From Bacteroidales bacterium UBA1733 (lineage in GTDB: Bacteria > Bacteroidota > Bacteroidia > Bacteroidales > UBA3663): a stretch of 6,283 nucleotides of DNA. How positions within the stretch are numbered: the first letter of the stretch is position 1; each line of letters begins with the position of its first letter. Below, in pieces: positions 1 through 4,726 of the stretch. A program made the position numbers and the translations under genes. Below the pieces are notes generated by a model, which searched no databases, was not told the origin of the DNA, and saw only the letters and a program-made list of their open reading frames with translations. The stretch lies in NCBI GenBank assembly GCA_002315795.1, contig DCIF01000136.1, positions 1-6,283 on the forward strand, read 5' to 3'.

Positions 1-1345
1 TGATGTCATCGATGTAACCAAGTTCCGCAGCGCAGTACGGATTAGAGAATTTCTCCTCATACTCCTTGATACGCTCCTGCTGCTGTTCTGGAGTCTCCTT
101 GCGATAGAGGATAGATACAGCTCCCTTGGCACCCATGACAGCGATCTCTGCGGACTCGTATGCGAGGTTGACATCAGCACCTAACTGCTTGCAGTTCATC
201 ACGATGTATGCGCCACCGTAGGCCTTGCGAGTGATGAGCGTGATCTTTGGCACGGTAGCCTCAGCAAATGCATAAAGCAACTTAGCACCATGACGGATGA
301 TGCCACCATGCTCCTGATTGAGACCTGGCATAAATCCTGGCACATCCTCGATAGCCACAATAGGAATATTGAAGCAGTCACAGAAGCGGACAAAGCGTGC
401 ACCCTTCTCAGAAGCATCGATATCCAAAGCGCCTGCCAGTACCTGTGGCTGGTTAGCAATGAAGCCAACAGTACGTCCTGCCATACGGCCAAAGCCGACA
501 ACGATGTTCTTGGCAAAATTTGGAGCGATCTCGAAGAAATACTGATGATCGCAGATCGGCTCGATAATATCCTTGATATTATAAGGGATATTAGGATCGG
601 CAGGAACTACTCCTTCCAACTCATGGCACTCACGGTTCACCTCATCGGTTACAGGATGCATAGGTGCATCCTCCATATTATTGTTTGGCAGGAAACCGAT
701 GAGCTCGCGAATGGTCATCAGACACTCCTCATCACTATCGCATACAAACTGACAGACACCAGACTTGGTGCTGTGTACGTCAGCGCCGCCGAGGGTCTCC
801 TTATCGCATTCCTCCTGGGTTACTTGCTTTACCACATTAGGACCAGTGATAAACATCTGAGCCTCCTCGCGCACCATCAGAATAAAGTCGGTCAAAGCTG
901 GAGAGTAGCATGAGCCACCAGCACAAGGACCCATGATAGCAGAGATCTGAGGAATGACGCCTGAAGACATCACATTACGATAGAAGATATCTCCGAAGCC
1001 AGAAAGGGATTCGATACCTTCCTGAATACGCGCACCACCCGAATCATTCAGACCGATGATTGGTGCACCATTCTTCAGCGCTGCATCCTGCACCTTAGCG
1101 ATCTTAGCAGCATTAGCGGCAGAAAGCGAACCACCGAGAACCGCGAAATCAAAGCCATAGACGAAAACGACACGACCGTCGATCTTGCCATAACCACACA
1201 CTACGCCATCACCAGCCACCTTCTTCTTCTCCATGCCGAAGTTGGTGCAGTGATGCTTTACATATTTATCTACCTCGACGAATGTTCCCTTGTCGAGAAG
1301 AATATCTATACGCTCTCTGACAGAGAGCTTCTTTGGTTCAGCCAT
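1..1345 (-). CDS. Acyl-CoA carboxylase carboxyltransferase (beta) subunit, PccB/MmdA family, 3' end cut by window
   Basis: Transfers the carboxyl group from carboxybiotin to an acyl-CoA in the cytoplasm. The ATG at 1345 opens 448 complete codons (MAEPKKLSVRERID...) that run off the left edge at ...AAELGYIDDI. Members are about 510-520 residues, so roughly the last 65 are outside. The N-terminal crotonase-like half carries NDSGGARIQEG (100-110) and GPCAGG (139-144). The C-terminal half carries DVPGFMPG, QEHGGIIRHGAK and RKAYGGAYIVM (373-383). No frameshift is seen. The residue after GGAY is Ile381, whereas human and Streptomyces propionyl-CoA carboxylases have Asp there, so acetyl-CoA is a possible substrate. 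It lies 26 nt after the biotin carrier gene, in the same operon as a biotin carboxylase, which favours an ATP-driven carboxylase over a sodium-pumping methylmalonyl-CoA decarboxylase. The family is secure; the acyl substrate is not. Confidence 0.95.
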   Translation of the reverse strand, partial: MAEPKKLSVRERIDILLDKGTFVEVDKYVKHHCTNFGMEKKKVAGDGVVCGYGKIDGRVVFVYGFDFAVLGGSLSAANAAKIAKVQDAALKNGAPIIGLNDSGGARIQEGIESLSGFGDIFYRNVMSSGVIPQISAIMGPCAGGSCYSPALTDFILMVREEAQMFITGPNVVKQVTQEECDKETLGGADVHSTKSGVCQFVCDSDEECLMTIRELIGFLPNNNMEDAPMHPVTDEVNRECHELEGVVPADPNIPYNIKDIIEPICDHQYFFEIAPNFAKNIVVGFGRMAGRTVGFIANQPQVLAGALDIDASEKGARFVRFCDCFNIPIVAIEDVPGFMPGLNQEHGGIIRHGAKLLYAFAEATVPKITLITRKAYGGAYIVMNCKQLGADVNLAYESAEIAVMGAKGAVSILYRKETPEQQQERIKEYEEKFSNPYCAAELGYIDDI

Positions 1346-1377
1346 AATTATGAATTGTCAATTATGAATTATCAATT
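1343..1377 (-). repeat. AATT-based heptamer tandem repeat at the carrier/carboxyltransferase junction
   Basis: Read on the minus strand this is five consecutive 7-mers: AATTGAT, AATTCAT, AATTGAC, AATTCAT, AATTATG. On the plus strand it also reads as a 14-bp unit repeated twice with one mismatch (1346-1359 and 1360-1373). The first unit contains the stop codon (TGA) of the biotin carrier gene. The last contains the ATG of the carboxyltransferase gene, so the array is the whole 26-nt spacer plus both flanking codons. There is no Shine-Dalgarno sequence in it. It may act as an unstructured A/T-rich translation start region, or be a dispersed short repeat that expanded here. Confidence 0.85.
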
Positions 1378-1881
1378 TAATTTTAAGGTCACCAGCACCT
1401 GGTCTGCCATTACCGAGTCATTTTCTGCACATTTCACCTCAGATACGCTGCATGCCTCTGTGACAGAAATGTTACTCTGCATCTTCATGGCCTCAATGGT
1501 CAGGACAATGTCTCCTGGCTGGAGTTCCTGACCTGGAGTGACATAGACCTTCACGATCTTACATGGCATCGGAGCCTTGATCTTATCGGCCTGCTTCTCT
1601 GAGTCAGCCTTCTTACGCATACGCATGTACTTGGCCTGACTATCGAGCATATCGACTTCATAGTTCGAATAGTTCAGACCTACACGATAGTGCTTGCCGG
1701 TCTCACCTTTGATGAGAGTAGCATTGTATGAGATGCCATTATTGAGAATCGACACCTGGCCATTGGCAAACATACAGATATCTACATTATAGACCTTACC
1801 ATCGATCTCTATCGACACATTATTGCCTTCCTTACTCAACAGAGTAGCTTCGGCCAATCTATTTCCTATTTGTATTTCCAT
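1372..1881 (-). CDS. Biotin carboxyl carrier protein of the acyl-CoA carboxylase
   Basis: A 169-residue cytoplasmic carrier whose biotin arm shuttles CO2 between the biotin carboxylase and the carboxyltransferase. The C-terminal biotinyl domain (about 102-169) contains the biotinylation motif EAMKM, with Lys133 as the expected biotinylated residue, 36 residues before the C-terminus. Residues 1-90 are rich in predicted beta strands (for example IDGKVYNVDI) and resemble in layout the BT domain that joins the biotin carboxylase and carrier parts in fused PCC alpha subunits; this is an inference. A basic, charged linker (87-102, RMRKKADSEKQADK...) connects the two parts. The usual APMPG turn reads APMPC, with Cys107 in place of Gly. 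The last two residues and the stop fall at the edge of an AATT repeat array, so the C-terminus may be slightly altered. A cassette at 1892-2340 separates the gene from accC. The start ATG at 1881 has no Shine-Dalgarno sequence. Confidence 0.94.
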   Translation of the reverse strand: MEIQIGNRLAEATLLSKEGNNVSIEIDGKVYNVDICMFANGQVSILNNGISYNATLIKGETGKHYRVGLNYSNYEVDMLDSQAKYMRMRKKADSEKQADKIKAPMPCKIVKVYVTPGQELQPGDIVLTIEAMKMQSNISVTEACSVSEVKCAENDSVMADQVLVTLKLN

Positions 1882-1884
1882 GAG

Positions 1885-1891
1885 ATATTAC
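1885..1891. repeat. Left candidate target-site duplication (ATATTAC)
   Basis: The 7-bp word ATATTAC lies 4 bp outside the left inverted repeat and recurs in direct orientation at 2341-2347, also exactly 4 bp outside the right inverted repeat. The bases next to each copy differ, so the duplication is exactly 7 bp. In this AT-rich stretch chance is not excluded, but the symmetrical placement and the clean operon junction obtained by collapsing the two copies support a true duplication. Confidence 0.65.
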
Positions 1892-1895
1892 TTTT

Positions 1896-1924
1896 ACAAG
1901 GAATTGAAAGAATTAAAGGAATTT
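1896..1924 (+). repeat. Left terminal inverted repeat: three 9-bp units
   Basis: After AC, the plus strand reads inward as AAGGAATTG, AAAGAATTA, AAGGAATTT (1898-1924), consensus AAGGAATTN. The last base falls in the stop codon of the GxxExxY gene (1924-1926). Its partner is the minus-strand array at 2336-2308; over 29 positions the two arms differ at four. In the operon transcript this arm is the 3' half of a possible long-range stem, ending 14 nt before the ATG of the biotin carrier gene. Confidence 0.8.
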
Positions 1925-2301
1925 TACAAGTTAGAATAAATTGGAAAGAATTCTTTTGTTAATGATTCTAATCCAAAATTCAGCAATATAGACAGCTTAA
2001 AACCTCCCACACGTCCGTAGTTTATTGCCTGTGCCTTAAAGACTTCTTCCATTGTTTTGATGGCTTTAAGTTCAACTATAATTTTGTTATAACAAACAAA
2101 ATCCGGAACAAATTCAGTTTTCAGTTTTATTCCTTTATAGTTTACACTATATGGACATTCACGAACATAAGGGATATCTCGGTTTTTAAACTCGACTTCC
2201 AAAGCATCCTGATATACTTTTTCAGAGAATCCACATCCTAAATACTTATGGACCGCCAACGCAGCTCCCAAAATATTATATGATTCTTCCTGATATATCA
2301 T
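1924..2301 (-). CDS. GxxExxY family protein (PDDEXK nuclease superfamily)
   Basis: A 125-residue protein of a family defined by the motif GxxExxY, here G24-F-S-E27-K-V-Y30, preceded by a helix like those of its relatives (NILGAALAVHKYLG, 9-22). The PDDEXK-type core is intact: PDF with Asp67, then VELKA with Glu77 and Lys79, then Q91-x-x-N-Y95 and the closing ILLNFG (105-110). Full length for the family, with no signal peptide or membrane segment. The fold predicts a metal-dependent nuclease; the cellular role of the family is unknown as far as I can recall. The gene has no metabolic link to the carboxylase genes on either side, is much richer in A+T, and is bracketed by inverted repeat arrays, all of which suggest insertion. 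The ATG at 2301 fits family N-termini; an ATG 7 nt upstream (2308) is out of frame and stops after 10 codons. No promoter is visible, so it probably relies on operon readthrough. Confidence 0.93.
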   Translation of the reverse strand: MIYQEESYNILGAALAVHKYLGCGFSEKVYQDALEVEFKNRDIPYVRECPYSVNYKGIKLKTEFVPDFVCYNKIIVELKAIKTMEEVFKAQAINYGRVGGFKLSILLNFGLESLTKEFFPIYSNL

Positions 2302-2307
2302 CTATCA

Positions 2308-2336
2308 TAATTCTTTTAATTCCTTAAATTCCTTGT
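2308..2336 (-). repeat. Right terminal inverted repeat: three 9-bp units
   Basis: On the minus strand, after AC, this reads AAGGAATTT, AAGGAATTA, AAAGAATTA (2334-2308), pointing inward toward the GxxExxY gene and mirroring the left array at 1896-1924. Paired as RNA, the arms leave three mismatches and one G-U wobble over 29 positions. The array ends 6 nt before the gene's ATG, so it also forms the gene's leader. Confidence 0.8.
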
Positions 2337-2340
2337 TATT

Positions 2341-2347
2341 ATATTAC
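2341..2347. repeat. Right candidate target-site duplication (ATATTAC), containing the accC stop codon
   Basis: Second copy of the 7-bp word found at 1885-1891, 4 bp outside the right inverted repeat. The accC stop codon (TAA on the minus strand, 2344-2346) lies inside this word, so an insertion that duplicated it would leave the accC reading frame unchanged. Confidence 0.65.
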
Positions 2348-3858
2348 ACCCTCAGCACTCCCTTTTGTAATCCGAATGCTCTCCAGCGATTGAGAGCTGA
2401 ACTGTTCTCGTTGACGCCATCTCCCTTATTCTCCTCATAGTTCATGAGGTAATCAATGTAAGCGGCAATGATGGCCATATCTTCAGAGTCATTCTTGAAA
2501 CCTGGTCGAGGACGCAGACGCTCCTGATTGGTCTCGATGAATGAGGTATCATAGTTCCCCTCCTTGAACTGTGGCACATCGATGATACGACGCAGATAGC
2601 GGATATTGGTTACCAGACCAGCTACCTTGTACTCATAGAGAGCTCGACGCATACGCTCGATGGCATACTGTCGTGTAGTAGCATAGACGATGAGTTTGCC
2701 AATCATCGGATCGTAGTACATCGGAATCTCGTAGCCTTCATAGACTGCCGAGTCGATACGGATACCAGGTCCGTGAGGTTCGACAAGACGAGAGATGACA
2801 CCAGGAGCCGGACGGAAGTTGTTGTCTGTATCCTCAGCACAGATACGGCACTCGATAGCATGTCCACGCTGTACGATATCCTCCTGTTTCACTGGCAATA
2901 CCTGTCCGTCAGCAATAGCAATCTGAGCTTTGACAAGGTCGAAACCGACGACCTCTTCGGTAATAGGATGCTCTACCTGCAGACGAGTATTCATCTCAAG
3001 GAAGTAGAAGTTCTTATATTTATCGACGAGGAATTCAATCGTACCGGCACCTACATATCCCACAGCCTTAGCAGCAGCCACAGCAGCAGCTCCCATCTTC
3101 TGACGAAGTTCCGGATCGACAAATGGTGAAGGAGACTCTTCTACGACCTTCTGATGTCTGCGCTGTACCGAGCATTCACGGTCTCCCAGATGGATCACGT
3201 TGCCGTGTTTATCGCCTAAGATCTGAAACTCGATATGGTGTGGTCCCTCCACGAACTTCTCAATATAAACCGTATCGTCACCAAAGCCAGACATCGCCTC
3301 AGACTTACAGGTGTTGTAAGCCTCAACGACATCTTCAGCACGATGCACCAGACGCATACCCTTGCCACCGCCTCCCATAGAGGCCTTGATCATGACCGGG
3401 AAACCAATGGCCTTGCAGACACCGACAGCCTCCTCTGGAGAATTCAGCTGGTCCTGTGTTCCTGGCACAACAGGAACACCAGCCGCTATCATGTGTCGGC
3501 GAGCCTGAATCTTATCTCCCATATCGATCATCGTCTGAGGGTTCGGACCGATGAAAATGATTCCTTCCTCCTCACAACGACGTGCGAACTCAGCATTCTC
3601 TGACAGGAAGCCGTAACCAGGATGGATGGCATCTGCCTTATGTTTCTTGGCGGCCTCAATAATCTTATCATAACAGAGATAACTCTCGTTCGAAGGTGCC
3701 GGGCCGATGCACTCAGCCTCGTTGGCATAGAGCACATGACGGCTCGTACGGTCGGCCTCACTATAGACGGCCACCGAGCGAATGCCCATCTCGTAGCAGG
3801 CTCGCATCACACGGATGGCAATCTCACCACGATTGGCAATAAGGATTTTTCTAATCAT
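2344..3858 (-). CDS. accC: Biotin carboxylase subunit of acyl-CoA carboxylase
   Basis: Catalyses the ATP- and bicarbonate-dependent carboxylation of biotin on the carrier protein, in the cytoplasm. The 504-residue product starts MIRKILIANRGEIAIR. Biotin carboxylase N-domain about 1-110; ATP-grasp domain with Lys116, Lys158 and the glycine loop MGGGGKGM (161-168), HHIEF (207-211), RRHQKVVEE (233-241), EMNTRLQVEHPITE (288-301); C-domain with Arg338 in ECRICAED. Arg292, Glu296 and Arg338 match catalytic or bicarbonate-binding residues of the E. coli enzyme in type and numbering. It is about 55 residues longer than E. coli AccC (449): the tail ends NRWRAFGLQKGVLRV and may contact partner subunits. 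There is no biotinyl domain; that is encoded separately downstream. The ATG at 3858 was chosen over a TTG 17 codons earlier because homologues begin there and the TTG would lie almost at the transcript start. AAAGGA touches the ATG with no spacer. First gene of the operon. Confidence 0.97.
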   Translation of the reverse strand: MIRKILIANRGEIAIRVMRACYEMGIRSVAVYSEADRTSRHVLYANEAECIGPAPSNESYLCYDKIIEAAKKHKADAIHPGYGFLSENAEFARRCEEEGIIFIGPNPQTMIDMGDKIQARRHMIAAGVPVVPGTQDQLNSPEEAVGVCKAIGFPVMIKASMGGGGKGMRLVHRAEDVVEAYNTCKSEAMSGFGDDTVYIEKFVEGPHHIEFQILGDKHGNVIHLGDRECSVQRRHQKVVEESPSPFVDPELRQKMGAAAVAAAKAVGYVGAGTIEFLVDKYKNFYFLEMNTRLQVEHPITEEVVGFDLVKAQIAIADGQVLPVKQEDIVQRGHAIECRICAEDTDNNFRPAPGVISRLVEPHGPGIRIDSAVYEGYEIPMYYDPMIGKLIVYATTRQYAIERMRRALYEYKVAGLVTNIRYLRRIIDVPQFKEGNYDTSFIETNQERLRPRPGFKNDSEDMAIIAAYIDYLMNYEENKGDGVNENSSALNRWRAFGLQKGVLRV

Positions 3859-3925
3859 TCCTTTAAAATTATGTGTGGAATTAAACTGTTTTTTCGCTAT
3901 TCGTATCAAGACATAGTTAGCGCTG

Positions 3926-3956
3926 CAAATATACTGATTATTCCGAGAAAAACAAA
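3926..3956 (-). promoter_or_regulatory. Bacteroidetes-type promoter of the carboxylase operon
   Basis: On the minus strand, TTTG (3956-3953), a 19-nt spacer, then TATATTTG (3933-3926). This fits the known Bacteroidetes primary-sigma consensus of a -33 TTTG and a -7 TAnnTTTG with about 19 nt between. Transcription should begin near 3920, giving a leader of about 60 nt before the accC ATG. The -33 TTTG is the end of the T-run of the upstream terminator. A 5-bp inverted repeat (CGCTA/TAGCG) spans about 3895-3922 at the expected start; whether it matters is unclear. Confidence 0.78.
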
Positions 3957-3980
3957 AAAATCGGATGAAATATCACCCGA
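3954..3980 (-). terminator. Intrinsic terminator after the Crp/Fnr gene
   Basis: Minus strand: stem TCGGGTGA, loop TATT, stem TCATCCGA, then seven T. The stem is 8 bp with one G-U pair. It begins 24 nt after the regulator's stop codon. The opposite side of the hairpin is also A/T-rich, so it could terminate plus-strand transcripts too, but no plus-strand gene is seen. It separates the lysA-side genes from the carboxylase operon. Confidence 0.87.
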
Positions 3981-4004
3981 TTTATTCTTTTTTTCACAAA
4001 CTGA

Positions 4005-4691
4005 TTATCCATTCGCATTGATGCGCTTTAATTTGTCACGATTCAGCACTCTGATCCTGCGTCCCTCCAGCTCAATGATTTCCTCTTTTACGAAGGTAGC
4101 CAGCGTACGGATAGCGTTTGATGTGGTCATGTTCGAAAGCGCAGCCAGGTCATCTCTTGACAGTGGCACGTTGATGGTCTCACCATCAGTTTCAAAGCCA
4201 TATTTGTCAATCAGAAAGACGATAGAATCTGCCAGTCGGCCACGGATATGTTTCTGGGTCAGGTTGACGGTTCGTTCATCACTGGCACCAAGATCAGTGG
4301 CCAGATTCCTGACAAAATACATCGCTAACTTCGGGTTTTCCATGCAGATGCGCTCAATGAGATTCATTGTGATCAATGCCACTTGTGTGGTCTCCATCGC
4401 AACGGCCTCGGTCACATGTTCCTGCACAGCAAAATAGCTGCGATAGCCGAAGTTGTCACCAGGGCGGAACATTCGCATGATCTGCATTCGGCCACCGATA
4501 CCGAGTTTCTCAAGTTTCACACGTCCCTTGAGCATACAAACCAGATACACAGACTCTTCTCCGACCGTATAGATTGACTCTCCCTTACGATATGTCTGGA
4601 CGATGGCATTATCCATCATCTCCATTCGCTGTGCATCGGTTAGCAAGTTCCAAAGGTCTTGCAAGCCACGCCTGATATCTACATCTCCCAT
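4005..4691 (-). CDS. Crp/Fnr family transcriptional regulator
   Basis: A 228-residue cytoplasmic DNA-binding protein with a cyclic-nucleotide-binding-like beta-roll (about 25-115: YRKGESIYTVGEESVYLVCMLKGRVKL, then RPGDNFGYRSYFA), a dimerisation helix (about 113-140) and a winged helix (about 145-225: HTH near 178-200, LSRDDLAALSNMTTSNAIRTL, wing GRRIRVLNRDKL). The PGDxxG turn is kept, but the Glu of the E. coli CRP phosphate-binding GE is Tyr83 and the RSA triplet is not at its place, so ordinary cAMP binding is unlikely. Only two cysteines (52, 116) are present, so no FNR-type iron-sulfur cluster. In the recognition helix the CRP residues Arg180 and Glu181 align with Thr190 and Ser191, so its DNA site should differ from TGTGA. 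The effector is unknown. The gene follows the DUF3078 gene by 35 nt without a visible promoter and ends at a strong terminator. ATG at 4691; Met23 is a less likely alternative. Confidence 0.92.
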   Translation of the reverse strand: MGDVDIRRGLQDLWNLLTDAQRMEMMDNAIVQTYRKGESIYTVGEESVYLVCMLKGRVKLEKLGIGGRMQIMRMFRPGDNFGYRSYFAVQEHVTEAVAMETTQVALITMNLIERICMENPKLAMYFVRNLATDLGASDERTVNLTQKHIRGRLADSIVFLIDKYGFETDGETINVPLSRDDLAALSNMTTSNAIRTLATFVKEEIIELEGRRIRVLNRDKLKRINANG

Positions 4692-4726
4692 GAGGAAAAC
4701 AATTTTCTCTTAATTAACGCAATAAA

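Larger units (their letters stand above)
1892..2340 (-). mobile_element. Putative single-gene insertion cassette (GxxExxY gene with inverted 9-bp repeat arrays)
   Basis: About 449 bp holding one gene (1924-2301) bracketed by inverted arrays of 9-bp units (1896-1924 and 2308-2336) and by direct 7-bp copies of ATATTAC at 1885 and 2341. It separates two genes that normally work as partners, accC and the biotin carrier. Deleting the cassette with one ATATTAC copy gives accC TAA-TATCTC-ATG, a 6-nt junction. Hand count gives about 35% G+C for 1981-2280, against about 52-58% in two 60-nt lines of accC (2641-2700 and 3061-3120). It encodes no transposase, recombinase or reverse transcriptase, so any movement would need help in trans, or the PDDEXK protein itself. 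The boundaries are inferred from the repeats. The mobile nature is a hypothesis. Confidence 0.65.

Noticed and set aside
290..913. A 207-codon plus-strand open frame opposite the carboxyltransferase gene
   Set aside because: It lies wholly antisense to an intact, well-conserved gene, and its translation resembles no family I know.
1..1345. Carboxyltransferase considered as part of a sodium-pumping methylmalonyl-CoA decarboxylase
   Set aside because: No membrane beta or gamma/delta subunit genes are visible, and the operon carries an ATP-dependent biotin carboxylase; genes beyond the left edge could still change this.
2276..2308. Out-of-frame ATG at 2308 as an upstream ORF of the GxxExxY gene
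   Set aside because: It gives only 10 codons before a stop, arises from the end of a 9-bp repeat unit, and has nothing else to support translation.
1343..2340. Short repeats considered as a CRISPR array
   Set aside because: The units are 7 or 9 bp and directly adjacent with no spacers, and no cas genes are present.
3859..3909. TTG start giving accC 17 extra residues
   Set aside because: Homologues begin at MIRKILIANRGEIA; the extension is low in similarity and the TTG would be only about 10 nt from the predicted transcript start.
3622..4437. A 271-codon plus-strand open frame
   Set aside because: It runs antisense across accC, the promoter/terminator region and the regulator gene, and contains the terminator hairpin; it is a shadow frame.
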